From: an uncultured Alphaproteobacteria bacterium
GTDB taxonomy: Bacteria > Pseudomonadota > Alphaproteobacteria > UBA7985
NCBI GenBank assembly: GCA_905479265.1
Contig: CAJQLX010000025.1
Location: 1 to 64,000 of the forward strand
Length of the DNA stretch: 64,000 bases
Direction of reading: 5' to 3'
The notes under the pieces: model-generated
What the model was told of the DNA's origin: nothing
The model's input: the letters and a program-made list of their open reading frames with translations, nothing else
The model's database searches: none
Made by a program: the position numbers and the translations under genes
Shown here: positions 51,171-61,238 of the stretch, one piece after another
How the letters are laid out: every line of letters begins with the position of its first letter
How positions within the stretch are numbered: the first letter of the stretch is position 1

Positions 51171-53426
51171 TTATGGCCTTTTCCTTTGGTTACCCGACTT
51201 TCCCTTTACCTTCTTGCCGGATTTAGTGTTTTTCGCTGCCGCTCGCGCGGCCGACTCGGACGCTCTCAGGTCCAGCGCTGCGGGTTCTGCTTCGCCAACA
51301 ATTTCGCCGACCAGAGACCCGGTCAAACCGTTCGCTTCGACCAAGCGCAATTGAACCCGCTGCGAAACTGAGAAGATCCGGCCCCACCGCCGACCTTCTA
51401 GCGTGAGGGTTTTACCATCGAAATCATAGCGGTCGTCTGGCAGCAGACCCATTGGAACCAGGGCGTGTGCGCCGGAACGGTCCAGCTCGACGAACAGGCC
51501 AAACTTGGTCACGCTGCTGATGCGAGACTCAAAAATCTGACCAATCTGATCGCCATGAAACGCAGCAAGATAGCGATCCTTGGCGCTTCGCTCGGCATAG
51601 GCGGCTTGGCGTTCGCACTCAGAAATGGATTCTGCAAGCGGAATCGGCGCCTCTGATGCACCCAGGGGTTCCCCGCCTTCACCCAAGCCAAAAGCATGGA
51701 TCAGCGCACGGTGCACCGTCAGGTCGGCATAGCGACGGATCGGGCTGGTGAAGTGCGCGTAGCTCTCCAACCCCAACCCAAAGTGGCCAATGTTACGAGG
51801 GGAATAGACGGCTTGAGCCTGTGATCGCAGAACGGCCTCGTTGATCATCGGGGCGTAGTCTTCGCCGGCCACACCTTTGAGGATGCCATTCAACTTGCCA
51901 GCGGTCAGGCGCGTACCGCGCTGGATATTGACGGGTGTGCCGTCGAGCAGGTTGGCTAAGTTTTCCAGTTTGATGGGGTCTGGATGATCATGGACACGGT
52001 ACATGACCGAGTGCTCGACCGCTTCCAGCACTTGAGCAGCGGCCACGTTGGCGAGGATCATCATTTCCTCGATCATCTTGTGCGATGTCAGGCGTTCTCG
52101 CGGGCGAATATCAACAACGTGAGACTTATCTTCCGACAGCTCGATCATGCGTTCTGGAATATCCAACTCCAACGCGCCACGCTCTTCGCGCGCTTGCACC
52201 AGAACGTCATAGGCGGCTTTCAGCGGAACAAGGTTGGGTTCCAGCAGTGGCTGGATTTCTTCATCCGGATTGCCGTTCAATGCGTCTTCAACACGCTCAT
52301 ACGTTAGCCGAGCTGCCGAGCGCATCACGCCGCGCTCAAACCGCTTAGAGAGGAGCTTGCCCTGCGCATTGATGGTCATGTCTGCAACCAAGCATCCCCG
52401 ATCTTCGTGCGGCACCAAGGAGCACCAGCCGTTGGACAGGTTTTCGGGCAGCATAGGGATCACGCGATCGGGGAAGTAGCACGAGTTGCCGCGCTTCTTG
52501 GCTTCCTGATCCAACGGCGATTGCGGGCGCACGTAATGCGCCACGTCCGCAATGGCGACCAGAATGCGAAAGCCGGCACCCTCGGGCAGGCGCTCGGCCC
52601 AAACCGCATCATCAAAATCACGGGCATCCGCGCCATCGATGGTCACCAGCGGAACGTCTCGGTAATCCACGCGGCCTTTGAGCGGCACCGCCTCAGCGGC
52701 CTTTGCGTCTTCAACGGCATCGTCGGGAAAATGCATGCGCAGGCGATGTTCTGCTGCTGAAATCAGCGAAATCGCACCAACATCGTTCTCGTGCCCGATG
52801 ACCTCAATCACCCGCGCCTTGGGCAGATCAAGTCGCCCCGTGCCAACCACCTCAGCACGGACCAGCATACCGGGTTCGAGCGTGCCCCGATCTTGCTCGC
52901 CAATGATAAAATCATGCTTGGTGCGCTTGTCGGTGGGGCGGAGCGTGCCGCCGGCTTCGACCACGCCCACAACGATGTCATGGCGGGGACGGGGCAGCGT
53001 TTTAAAGGGTTTTGCGAGGAAAGCGCCTTCGCCGGTGGGCTCGATCTTGGCCAGCACCCGATCCCCTGCGCCGGGGGCCGCATCAAGGCTGCCGTCGGTA
53101 AGGAAAATCAGAGGGGGAGCGCCGCGAAAGTTGCGCTCAATCGGCATGCAAACAACGTCGCCGTCGTCATTGGGGGCCAAAACCTCTACCGGCAACACGG
53201 CGGGAAGCCCCTGTTTCTGCCAACGGGTTTTCGGGGTTTCGGGCTCTAGCACGCCATCGCGCTCAAACTGCTTCAGCAGGGTTTTCAACCAAACCCGACC
53301 GCCGCCCTTGATGCCAAACTCTTTGGCGATGCTGCGTTTATCGGCGCGGTTGGGATTTTTTTGAATGAACTTGAGGATCGCATCACGATCCAACTGGCCT
53401 GCGTCGTTGCTTTTAGATTTAGCCAT
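51171..53426 (-). CDS. rnr: Ribonuclease R
   Basis: RNase R degrades structured RNA from the 3' end. The 751-residue product has an N-terminal helix-turn-helix-like segment (about 1-60), cold-shock domains, and the RNB catalytic domain from about residue 250. The latter includes TIDGADARDFDDAVWAE with the metal-binding Asp cluster and the HFTSPIRRYADLTVHRAL block. An S1 domain follows (about 630-715, GQIFESRISSVTKFGLFVEL), and the tail is Lys-rich. Downstream of topA in the same direction. Confidence 0.97.
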   Translation of the reverse strand: MAKSKSNDAGQLDRDAILKFIQKNPNRADKRSIAKEFGIKGGGRVWLKTLLKQFERDGVLEPETPKTRWQKQGLPAVLPVEVLAPNDDGDVVCMPIERNFRGAPPLIFLTDGSLDAAPGAGDRVLAKIEPTGEGAFLAKPFKTLPRPRHDIVVGVVEAGGTLRPTDKRTKHDFIIGEQDRGTLEPGMLVRAEVVGTGRLDLPKARVIEVIGHENDVGAISLISAAEHRLRMHFPDDAVEDAKAAEAVPLKGRVDYRDVPLVTIDGADARDFDDAVWAERLPEGAGFRILVAIADVAHYVRPQSPLDQEAKKRGNSCYFPDRVIPMLPENLSNGWCSLVPHEDRGCLVADMTINAQGKLLSKRFERGVMRSAARLTYERVEDALNGNPDEEIQPLLEPNLVPLKAAYDVLVQAREERGALELDIPERMIELSEDKSHVVDIRPRERLTSHKMIEEMMILANVAAAQVLEAVEHSVMYRVHDHPDPIKLENLANLLDGTPVNIQRGTRLTAGKLNGILKGVAGEDYAPMINEAVLRSQAQAVYSPRNIGHFGLGLESYAHFTSPIRRYADLTVHRALIHAFGLGEGGEPLGASEAPIPLAESISECERQAAYAERSAKDRYLAAFHGDQIGQIFESRISSVTKFGLFVELDRSGAHALVPMGLLPDDRYDFDGKTLTLEGRRWGRIFSVSQRVQLRLVEANGLTGSLVGEIVGEAEPAALDLRASESAARAAAKNTKSGKKVKGKSGNQRKRP

Positions 53427-53463
53427 GAATACAGCCAGTGCCCCTTTGTGGAACGCGAAAGAT

Positions 53464-53488
53464 GGGCGGTTCCACCATGAAACCGCCC
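53464..53488 (-). terminator. Terminator-like hairpin between topA and rnr
   Basis: On the minus strand GGGCGGTT pairs perfectly with AACCGCCC (forward positions 53481-53488 and 53464-53471) with a nine-base loop, followed by ATCTTTC. It lies ten bases after the topA stop and 37 bases before the rnr start. The T-run is weak, so read-through is likely. Confidence 0.6.
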
Positions 53489-53497
53489 CCGACTAGA

Positions 53498-56146
53498 TTA
53501 GTCAGCCTTCTTAGCTGGTTTTTTCGCAGCTGTCTTTTTGGCGGCAGGTTTTTTCGCCGCAGCCTTCTTTGCCGGTGCTTTCTTTGCCGGTGCTTTTTTC
53601 GCTGCGGCCTTCTTCGCCGGCGCTTTCTTCCCACCTTTGGCGTCGATCAGGGCAATCGCCTCTTCCAGCGTCAAGGTTTTGGGGTCTTTGTCCTTTGGGA
53701 TTGTCGCATTGGTGCGGCCATGTTTGACGTAAGGGCCGTAGCGCCCTTCGTTCAGCGTAATGGGTTTCTCGTCGCTGGGGTGAACCCCTAACTCGGTTCC
53801 CGGTGCGCCTTTGGCTTTCACCTTTTCTTGCTTTTCAACAATCAGTGCAACAGCACGGTTCAGGCCAATTTCCAGAACGCTCTCGTCCTTGGGAATGTTG
53901 GCGTAGGTCGAACCCATCTTAACAAACGGACCAAAGCGGCCAATGCCAGCGGTGATCATTTCGCCCTCATACTCGCCAACATCGCGCGGCAAGGCCAGCA
54001 GGTCTAAAGCCTTTTCGTAGGTCAGGTCAGAAGGCTCCAACCCTTTGGGCAGAGACGCACGCTTTGGCTTCTTGCCCTCTTCCATGTCTTCGGGTTGGCC
54101 GATCTGCACGTACCAGCCGTATGGACCTTTTTTCAGGAAAATGCCCAAGCCAGTCTTCGGATCTGTGCCAATCGGCTCATCATCTTTCGCCGCTTGACGC
54201 GGTTGGTCTGTGCCGCGGGTCAGCTGATCGGTAAACCGGCAATCGGGATAATTGCCACAGCCGATAAAGCCGCCTGTCTTACCAAACTTCAGCGACAACC
54301 GGCCCTCGCCACAGGATGGACAGGCGCGAGGGTCGAAGTCGATGGGCGTTCCGTCTTCCTTTTGCGTCGGGAAGAAATGGGGGCCAAGCACGTCATCCAT
54401 CACGTTGATGACTTCAGTGATGCGCAGTTCCTTGGTTTCTTCGATCAGCGCGTGGAAATCTGTCCAGAACGCGGACAGCACGTTTTTCCACTGGAGGCGA
54501 CCGCCAGAAATGTCGTCGAGCTGCTCTTCGAGGTCAGCGGTGAAGTCGTATTCCATGTAACGGCGGAAGAAGTTGGCGAGGAAGGCAACGACGATCCGTC
54601 CACGCTCAGCCGGAATAAATCGCTTCTGGTCCAAGCGCACGTATTCGCGGTCTTGCAGCACGGAAATGATTGACGCGTAGGTGGAAGGGCGGCCAATGCC
54701 GAGCTCTTCCATTTTCTTGACCAGCGTTGCTTCGGTGTAGCGCGGCGGTGGAGCGGTAAAGTGTTGGTCTGCAACGACTTTTTCGCGGTTCAGCATCTGC
54801 CCTTTTTCGAGGCGCGGCAAGCGCTGCTCGGCGTCGTCGTCGCCCGCATCGTCGCGGCCTTCCTGGTAGACTTTGATGAAGCCGTCGAACGCCAAAACCG
54901 AACCCGTTGCGCGCATCTGTGCCGCGCCAGCATCGACATCAATGTCAACGCCAACCTGATCAAAAACAGCCGCCGCCATCTGACAAGCGATCGTGCGCTT
55001 CCAAATCAATTGGTAGAGGCGCATTTGGTCGCGATCGAGGATACCTTCGAGCTCAGCGGGCTTGCGGGAGAGCAACGTTGGGCGGATTGCCTCGTGTGCT
55101 TCCTGCGCGTTTTTGGCTTTGGATTTATAGAAGCGCGGGTTTTCGGGCAGATAAACGGTGCCGTAGTCCCCAGCGATCAATTCGCGGGCGCTGTCCAATG
55201 CTTCTTTCGACAGCTGGACGCCGTCCGTTCTCATGTAGGTAATCAGACCCACGGTCTCGCCGTTAATCTCCATCCCTTCGTACAGCTTTTGCGCAACACG
55301 CATGGTGTGAGCGGCGGAGAAGCCCAGTTTACGGCTGGCTTCCTGCTGCATGGTCGAGGTGGTGAACGGCGGCGCTGGGTTCTGCTTGCGCTGCTTTTGC
55401 TCGATCTCCAACACGCGGAGACTGCTGGCGTTTTCGACGACGGTTTTTGCGGCGGTCGCATCGGTTTCGTTGCCAAGTGAGAACTTCGTCAGCTTCTTGC
55501 CGTCGAGGTAGGTCAGGCGCGCTGCGACGGTCTGGGACTGGCCGTCATTCAGTGTTGCGATGACGTCCCAATATTCCACCGGCACAAAAGTTTCGATTTC
55601 GGCTTCACGCTCGGAAATCAGGCGAAGAGCCACCGACTGAACGCGACCAGCGGAGCGCGAGCCGGGCAGTTTGCGCCAGAGGATCGGCGACAGGTTAAAG
55701 CCCACCAGATAATCCAAAGCGCGTCGGGCCATGTAAGCGTCGACGAGATCCTGATCGACGGCGCGAGGATGCTGAAACGCTTCCTTGACGGCGTTCTTGG
55801 TAATCTCGTTAAAGACCACGCGCTGCACGTCTTTGCCCTTGAGCTTACCGCGCTTTTCCAGCTCGTCCTGAATGTGCCAAGAGATGGCCTCCCCTTCGCG
55901 ATCGGGGTCGGTCGCGAGGATGAGTTGGTCGTGGTTCTTCAGCGCTTTTTCTATATCTTTCAAACGCTTATTGCTGTCCGACTCGACCAACCATGACATT
56001 TCAAAATCATTGTCGGGGTCAACAGATCCATCTTTTGCGGGCAGGTCGCGAATGTGTCCAAAGCTCGCGAAGACTTCGAAGTCCTTGCCCAGATACTTGT
56101 TGATGGTTTTTGCCTTGGATGGGGACTCAACGACAACAACGGTCAT
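53498..56146 (-). CDS. topA: DNA topoisomerase I with Lys/Ala-rich tail
   Basis: Type IA topoisomerase that relaxes negative supercoils. The 882-residue product starts with the Toprim domain (VVVESPSKAKTINKYLG, and DPDREGEAISWHI). The active-site Tyr is in GLITYMRTDG (near residue 300). One four-Cys zinc ribbon follows (CPSCGEGRL...GCGNYPDC), then three short repeats of the Toprim C-terminal type, with GPYGWYVQIG, GRFGPFVKMG and GRYGPYVKHG. The last 45 residues or so are nearly all Lys, Ala and Pro in AAKKAPAKK-like repeats, resembling histone H1 tails, and probably increase DNA binding. Confidence 0.97.
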   Translation of the reverse strand: MTVVVVESPSKAKTINKYLGKDFEVFASFGHIRDLPAKDGSVDPDNDFEMSWLVESDSNKRLKDIEKALKNHDQLILATDPDREGEAISWHIQDELEKRGKLKGKDVQRVVFNEITKNAVKEAFQHPRAVDQDLVDAYMARRALDYLVGFNLSPILWRKLPGSRSAGRVQSVALRLISEREAEIETFVPVEYWDVIATLNDGQSQTVAARLTYLDGKKLTKFSLGNETDATAAKTVVENASSLRVLEIEQKQRKQNPAPPFTTSTMQQEASRKLGFSAAHTMRVAQKLYEGMEINGETVGLITYMRTDGVQLSKEALDSARELIAGDYGTVYLPENPRFYKSKAKNAQEAHEAIRPTLLSRKPAELEGILDRDQMRLYQLIWKRTIACQMAAAVFDQVGVDIDVDAGAAQMRATGSVLAFDGFIKVYQEGRDDAGDDDAEQRLPRLEKGQMLNREKVVADQHFTAPPPRYTEATLVKKMEELGIGRPSTYASIISVLQDREYVRLDQKRFIPAERGRIVVAFLANFFRRYMEYDFTADLEEQLDDISGGRLQWKNVLSAFWTDFHALIEETKELRITEVINVMDDVLGPHFFPTQKEDGTPIDFDPRACPSCGEGRLSLKFGKTGGFIGCGNYPDCRFTDQLTRGTDQPRQAAKDDEPIGTDPKTGLGIFLKKGPYGWYVQIGQPEDMEEGKKPKRASLPKGLEPSDLTYEKALDLLALPRDVGEYEGEMITAGIGRFGPFVKMGSTYANIPKDESVLEIGLNRAVALIVEKQEKVKAKGAPGTELGVHPSDEKPITLNEGRYGPYVKHGRTNATIPKDKDPKTLTLEEAIALIDAKGGKKAPAKKAAAKKAPAKKAPAKKAAAKKPAAKKTAAKKPAKKAD

Positions 56147-56206
56147 GTATTTTTTCCGGCCCTAACAACGTGAATGACAGCACTCCACTGAAGAAAACTG
56201 AAGCAC

Positions 56207-57328
56207 TTAAATGAGGCGACAAACCATGTTTCCGGCGGTGCGTTCGACGATACCGCCGAGTTCAAGTTCCACCAGAGCTGCCGCTCCCAATCGGGCGGGT
56301 ACTTGGCATTCACGGTAGAGTTCGTCAATGGCGCACGGTGTTGGTGAAAGAACTTTTAGCAGGGCGTCGCGCGCTTTTCGGACGTCATCATCAGACAATT
56401 TCGTCAGTGTTCGAGGCTGGGATTGCTGGGGTGCGGGTTCGTGCAATTCGTCGATTGAGGGCAAGCAATCCAGGATGTCTTGAGCCTCGCAAACGAGCGT
56501 GGCTCCATCCTTGAGCAGCTGGTTTGTCCCTTCGGCTCGAGGATCCAGAGGATTGCCCGGAACGGCGCAGACTTCACGGGAAAAATCGGCTGCGTAGCGC
56601 GCTGTGATCAGGGAGCCGGAACGATGGGCGGCTTCGACAACCACCGTTGCGGCGCTCATTCCCGCGATGATGCGATTGCGGTGGGGAAAGTGCCGTGCTG
56701 TCGGCTGCATCCCGAGCGGCATTTCCGCGATGACGACAGAATGCTCGACAATCGCGCGGTAAAGGTCGCCATGCTCGCGGGGATAAATAATGTCCACGCC
56801 ACCCGCTACGACTGCAACGGTCCCGGTTTTGACGGTTGAAGCGTGAACGGCCGCGTCGATTCCCCGGGCGAGACCCGAAACGATGCTGAAGTTCTCAGCC
56901 GCGAGCCCCTCGGCAAGTTTGCCGGCAAAGCGAGCGCCGTTGGTTGAGGCGTTGCGTGCACCGACCATCGCAATCGCGGGGCGGGCGAGTTGATCGGTGT
57001 TGCCCATAACTGACAGGACCGGTGGCGGATCGTTGATTTGGCGCAGCAGCGGGGGATAGACGGTATCTGCTGCCGTCAGCAAACTGCCACCCAGAGCGCG
57101 CAGCTGCCGATATTCTTGTTCGGCCAACTCGGAAGAAAAGGGCGTCAGCGGGTTTTTTGCGCCCCCGCGCATCGATAAGTCGGGCAGGGCGGCTAGCGCT
57201 TCAACGGCGCTGTCGAACCGCTCTAGTAGCGACCAGAAAGAATGCGGGCCGATGCGCTTGGTTCGGATGAGCCGCAGCCAAGCGCCGCGTTCAGCAGGTT
57301 CAATCAGGCGGGGTGATGAGAATGACAT
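56207..57328 (-). CDS. dprA: DNA processing protein DprA
   Basis: DprA loads RecA on incoming single-stranded DNA during natural transformation. The 373-residue product has an N-terminal SAM-like domain, the Rossmann-fold core with IAMVGARNASTNGARFAG, IVSGLARGIDAAVH and MPLGMQPTARHFPHRNRII, and a C-terminal winged helix (about 310-373). No ribosome binding site precedes the ATG; a promoter -10 box lies six bases upstream, which suggests a leaderless mRNA. It precedes topA with 60 bases between, as in other members of the class. Confidence 0.95.
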   Translation of the reverse strand: MSFSSPRLIEPAERGAWLRLIRTKRIGPHSFWSLLERFDSAVEALAALPDLSMRGGAKNPLTPFSSELAEQEYRQLRALGGSLLTAADTVYPPLLRQINDPPPVLSVMGNTDQLARPAIAMVGARNASTNGARFAGKLAEGLAAENFSIVSGLARGIDAAVHASTVKTGTVAVVAGGVDIIYPREHGDLYRAIVEHSVVIAEMPLGMQPTARHFPHRNRIIAGMSAATVVVEAAHRSGSLITARYAADFSREVCAVPGNPLDPRAEGTNQLLKDGATLVCEAQDILDCLPSIDELHEPAPQQSQPRTLTKLSDDDVRKARDALLKVLSPTPCAIDELYRECQVPARLGAAALVELELGGIVERTAGNMVCRLI

Positions 57329-57334
57329 AGGTTC

Positions 57335-57362
57335 TGCATAGCGAGCAGAATAGACGCGTCAA
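57335..57362 (-). promoter_or_regulatory. Candidate promoter of dprA (leaderless)
   Basis: On the minus strand TTGACG (57357-57362) is followed after 16 bases by TATGCA (57335-57340). Six bases separate the -10 box from the dprA ATG at 57328, so transcription would start at or next to the start codon. No Shine-Dalgarno sequence is present. Confidence 0.45.
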
Positions 57363-57395
57363 CCTTTTGATTGAACAATAAGGCGATTAAGCAAC

Positions 57396-57905
57396 CTAAA
57401 GAGCGTCCAGCGCAGACTGAAGAATAATGACGGCGGCCATCTGGTCCACAACCTTGCGGCGCTTGTTCCGCGTCATGTCCATATCGTTGATCAAGAACTT
57501 CTCAACCATGGCGGAGGTCAGCCGCTCGTCCCACAGCAGGATCGGTAGATCGATGCCGGCAAGCGTGCGCATGTTGCGGGCAAAGGCGATCGTGGCTTGG
57601 CACCGGGGGCCGGGCGTGCCGTCCATCTGCAAGGGCCAGCCCAGAACAATTCCCCGGATGCTGCGCTCGCTGATAATCAGATTGAGGCGGTCGGCATCGG
57701 CCGCGAACTTCTTGCCGCGAACCAGTGTTTCGACGGGCGAGGCAATAGATTGCAGGCCGTCAGAAACGGCAATGCCGATCTTTTTGTCGCCAAAATCGAT
57801 CCCGAGCAGCCGATCGCCGGTGCTGATAGCTTCACGCATACCAGCCAAATCGACCTCATGGAAACTTCGACCTTTGTTCGTGGAGGGCTTATGTTGATCG
57901 CTCAT
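57396..57905 (-). CDS. ruvX: Holliday junction resolvase-like protein YqgF/RuvX
   Basis: YqgF (RuvX) proteins have an RNase H-like fold; a role in pre-16S rRNA 5'-end maturation is supported in E. coli. The 169-residue product has GDRLLGIDFGDKKIGIAVSD with the first catalytic Asp, the GIVLGWPLQMDGTPG segment, and PILLWDERLTSAMVEKFL and the Asp in VDQMAAVIILQSAL at the C-terminus. I start at ATG 57905; a GTG two codons upstream is possible. Divergent from gatC, a conserved arrangement in the class. Confidence 0.94.
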   Translation of the reverse strand: MSDQHKPSTNKGRSFHEVDLAGMREAISTGDRLLGIDFGDKKIGIAVSDGLQSIASPVETLVRGKKFAADADRLNLIISERSIRGIVLGWPLQMDGTPGPRCQATIAFARNMRTLAGIDLPILLWDERLTSAMVEKFLINDMDMTRNKRRKVVDQMAAVIILQSALDAL

Positions 57906-57967
57906 AGTCACGCTGCTACCAAGAATTCAGACAGATAGACATCATTTCCTGAGACAAAGTCCCCTAA

Positions 57968-58255
57968 ATGAGCATCACCAGAGAAACTGTAGAGCAGGCA
58001 GCGCGTTTGGCGCGACTGACTGTTGCAGAAGAAGACAAGGACCGACTGGCTGGCGAGTTATCAGCCATCCTCGGTTTCGTTGAGCAGTTAGACGCCATCA
58101 ACACCGATGACGTCGAACCGCTGACTTCCGTCGTCGGCGCCACGGCGCGTATGCGGAAGGATGCGGTGAACGCCGGCGATTATCCTGAACGCGTGCTGGC
58201 CAACGCCCCGGATCGGGTAACGGACTTCTATGCCGTTCCCAAAGTGGTTGAGTAG
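57968..58255 (+). CDS. gatC: Asp-tRNA(Asn)/Glu-tRNA(Gln) amidotransferase subunit C
   Basis: GatC stabilises the GatA-GatB complex that converts Glu-tRNA(Gln) or Asp-tRNA(Asn) to the amides. The 95-residue product has the family pattern: [17 protein letters not shown], the [21 protein letters not shown] segment and the end [14 protein letters not shown]. No clear ribosome binding site is seen before the ATG. It leads into gatA after 11 bases. Confidence 0.97.
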   Translation: MSITRETVEQAARLARLTVAEEDKDRLAGELSAILGFVEQLDAINTDDVEPLTSVVGATARMRKDAVNAGDYPERVLANAPDRVTDFYAVPKVVE

Positions 58256-58266
58256 GGGAAGCGATC

Positions 58267-59760
58267 ATGAGCGAATTAAACCGTTTGACCATCGCCGAAG
58301 CCCAAAAGGGTATGGCTGAAGGTAAGTTCTCATCCGTCGAGCTGACGCAATCGTGTGTCGATGCCATGCAAGCCCGCGCTGATTTGGGTGCCTACATTAC
58401 TCCAACCCCCGATGCCGCGCTTGAAGCAGCGGCAGAAGCGGACAAGAAGCGCGCATCTGGCGACGAAGGCGCGCTGCTGGGCATTCCACTGGGGATCAAA
58501 GATTTGTTCTGCACCGAAGGCGTGCAGACCACTGCGGCCTCCCGCATCTTGCAGGGGTTCAAGCCAACCTATGAAAGCACGGTAACCAGCAATCTTCTGC
58601 GTGATGGTGCTGTGTTCTTGGGCAAGCTGAACCTTGATGAGTTCGCAATGGGCTCATCGAATACCACGTCTTATTACGGCAACGTCGTGAACCCGTGGCA
58701 GTCCAGCGATAAGCCGGACATGGCGTTGGTGCCCGGTGGGTCTTCGGGCGGTTCAGCGTCGGCTGTCGCAGCGCGACTTTGCCTTGGCGCGACGGGAACC
58801 GATACGGGCGGTTCGATCCGTCAGCCCGCTGCGTTCTGTGGCATCACTGGCTTGAAGCCGACCTATGGCCGCTGCTCTCGTTGGGGCGTTGTTGCGTTCG
58901 CGTCATCGCTTGATCAAGCCGGCCCGATGGCGCGTTCGGTCGAAGACTGCGGGATCATGCTTGGCTCGATGGCAGGCTATGACCCGATGGACACGACTTC
59001 CGTTGATACGGCCGTGCCAGACTACACCGCCGAACTTGGCGCTGGGGTCAAAGGTCTGAAGATCGGCATTCCCCGCGAATACCGCGTTGAAGGGATGCCG
59101 GAGGAAGTCGAAAAGCTCTGGATGGAAACGGCGGATCAACTGCGGGACCAAGGCGCAGAGATCATCGATATTTCACTGCCACACACGCATTCAGCGTTAC
59201 CGGCGTACTACATTGTTGCGCCAGCCGAAGCATCATCCAACCTCGCGCGCTATGACGGTGTGCGCTACGGCTATCGCGCCGATGCACCAGAAGGGTTGCC
59301 GGAGTTCTCCAGCTTGGAGGAAATGTATGCAACAACGCGAGGCGAAGGCTTTGGGCAGGAAGTTCAGCGCCGCATCATGATCGGTGCTTACGTCCTGTCA
59401 GCAGGTTTCTATGACGCCTATTACAACAAAGCGCGGCGGGTTCGCTCGTTGATCGCTCGTGACTTCACCGAAGCATTCGGCCAGGTCGATGCGATCCTGA
59501 CACCAACCACGCCAAGCCCCGCTTTCGGTATCACAGAGGAGCCCTCTGGCGTTGAAATGTACATGAACGACGTGTTTACGGTTCCGGCTTCAATGGCGGG
59601 CATTCCGGGTATTTCTGTTCCGGTCGGGCTGTCCAAGGACGGATTGCCGCTGGGCGTGCAGCTGCTGGGTAAGCCGTTCGAAGAAGTCGGACTGCTCCGC
59701 GTTGCGCAGGCGGTTGAAAATGCTGCTGGCTTCACGGCAACACCACAGTTGATGGCTTAA
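58267..59760 (+). CDS. gatA: Asp-tRNA(Asn)/Glu-tRNA(Gln) amidotransferase subunit A
   Basis: GatA is the glutaminase of the complex and delivers ammonia to GatB. The 497-residue product is of the amidase-signature family: [12 protein letters not shown] carries the catalytic Lys, [15 protein letters not shown] the cis-Ser, and [14 protein letters not shown] the nucleophilic Ser. The C-terminal region has [28 protein letters not shown] ribosome binding site upstream. It is followed by gatB after 14 bases. Confidence 0.98.
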   Translation: MSELNRLTIAEAQKGMAEGKFSSVELTQSCVDAMQARADLGAYITPTPDAALEAAAEADKKRASGDEGALLGIPLGIKDLFCTEGVQTTAASRILQGFKPTYESTVTSNLLRDGAVFLGKLNLDEFAMGSSNTTSYYGNVVNPWQSSDKPDMALVPGGSSGGSASAVAARLCLGATGTDTGGSIRQPAAFCGITGLKPTYGRCSRWGVVAFASSLDQAGPMARSVEDCGIMLGSMAGYDPMDTTSVDTAVPDYTAELGAGVKGLKIGIPREYRVEGMPEEVEKLWMETADQLRDQGAEIIDISLPHTHSALPAYYIVAPAEASSNLARYDGVRYGYRADAPEGLPEFSSLEEMYATTRGEGFGQEVQRRIMIGAYVLSAGFYDAYYNKARRVRSLIARDFTEAFGQVDAILTPTTPSPAFGITEEPSGVEMYMNDVFTVPASMAGIPGISVPVGLSKDGLPLGVQLLGKPFEEVGLLRVAQAVENAAGFTATPQLMA

Positions 59761-59774
59761 GGGAGAACTGTTCC

Positions 59775-61226
59775 ATGGCACAGACCATCAAAGGCCAGAC
59801 GGGCGAGTGGGAAATCGTCATCGGCATGGAAGTCCATGCTCAGGTGCTCTCCGAGTCCAAGCTCTTCTCTGGTGCATCCACGACCTTTGGCAAAGCGCCC
59901 AACCACAACGTAGCGCTGGTTGATGCCGCGTTGCCGGGCATGTTGCCCGTGTTGAACGAAGAATGCGTGCGCCAAGCTGTGCGTTCCGGCTTGGGCATCA
60001 AGGCCGAGATCAATCTCTACAGCGTGTTTGACCGCAAGAACTACTTCTACGCCGATTTGCCGCAAGGCTACCAGATCAGCCAGCTCTACCACCCGATCGT
60101 TGGCGAAGGTGAGCTGACCATCGACATGGAAGACGGCGAAAGCCGGGTGATTGGCATTGAGCGCATTCACCTTGAGCAGGACGCCGGAAAATCGATCCAC
60201 GATCAGGATCCGCATCGTTCGTTCATCGATTTGAACCGGACGGGTGTGGCGCTGATGGAAATCGTGTCCAAGCCCGACTTGCGCGGCGGTGATGAGGCGT
60301 CGGCCTACATGACCAAGCTGCGGTCGATTCTGCGCTATCTCGGCACCTGTGACGGGAATATGGAGCAAGGATCCATGCGGGCGGACGTGAACGTTTCTGT
60401 GCGCCCGGTTGGCTCCACAGAACTGGGAACGCGGACCGAGACCAAGAACGTCAACTCTGTGCGCTTCATTCGTCAAACGGTTGAATACGAAGCGCGCCGT
60501 CAGGTTGAAGTGCTAGAAAGCGGGGGGACTGTTGTTCAGGAAACCCGCCTTTACGACCCGGCAAAGGGCGAGACGCGGTCCATGCGCTCCAAGGAAGAAG
60601 CGCACGATTACCGCTACTTCCCCGATCCCGACTTGCTGCCGCTGCAGCTCGATCAGGCGTTTGTCGATGCGATTGCTTCGGATATTCCCGAGCTGCCTGA
60701 TGAGAAGCGCGCGCGGTTCGAGGCGGAATACGGCCTATCGACCTATGACGCAGGCGTTTTGGTTGCGGAGAAGGAAACGGGCGACTTCTTTGAAGCGGTC
60801 GCCAAAGGACGGGACGCCAAGCTTGCCGCGAACTGGGTGATGGGCGAGTTGTTCGGTGCGCTGAACAAGGCCGGCGTTGAATTGGCGAACTCGCCGGTGT
60901 CTGCTGATGCGCTGGGCGGCCTGATTGAAGCCATCGCGAGCGATACGATTTCTGGCCGGACGGCTAAGGACGTCTTCGCGACCATGTTCGAAACGGGAAA
61001 GTCTGCGGATACCATCATTGATGAGCAGGGATTGAAGCAGATTTCGGACGAAGGCTCGATCGAAGCCGCGCTGGACGAAATCATCGCAGCCAACCCGGCG
61101 CAGGTGGAAAAGGCCAAGGAAAATCCCAAGCTCAAGGGCTGGTTTGTCGGGCAGGTGATGAAAGCCACCGGCGGTCAGGCCAACCCGGGCGTCGTTAATA
61201 AACTGATCAACCAAAAACTCGGTTAG
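59775..61226 (+). CDS. gatB: Asp-tRNA(Asn)/Glu-tRNA(Gln) amidotransferase subunit B
   Basis: GatB binds the mischarged tRNA and activates its carboxyl group with ATP. The 483-residue product has [19 protein letters not shown] at the N-terminus, the [15 protein letters not shown] and [12 protein letters not shown] blocks, and [15 protein letters not shown]. The C-terminal YqeY-like helical domain binds the tRNA (about 330-480). It completes gatCAB and precedes the Rid-family gene by 12 bases. Confidence 0.98.
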   Translation: MAQTIKGQTGEWEIVIGMEVHAQVLSESKLFSGASTTFGKAPNHNVALVDAALPGMLPVLNEECVRQAVRSGLGIKAEINLYSVFDRKNYFYADLPQGYQISQLYHPIVGEGELTIDMEDGESRVIGIERIHLEQDAGKSIHDQDPHRSFIDLNRTGVALMEIVSKPDLRGGDEASAYMTKLRSILRYLGTCDGNMEQGSMRADVNVSVRPVGSTELGTRTETKNVNSVRFIRQTVEYEARRQVEVLESGGTVVQETRLYDPAKGETRSMRSKEEAHDYRYFPDPDLLPLQLDQAFVDAIASDIPELPDEKRARFEAEYGLSTYDAGVLVAEKETGDFFEAVAKGRDAKLAANWVMGELFGALNKAGVELANSPVSADALGGLIEAIASDTISGRTAKDVFATMFETGKSADTIIDEQGLKQISDEGSIEAALDEIIAANPAQVEKAKENPKLKGWFVGQVMKATGGQANPGVVNKLINQKLG

Positions 61227-61238
61227 GAGCCATCCCTC

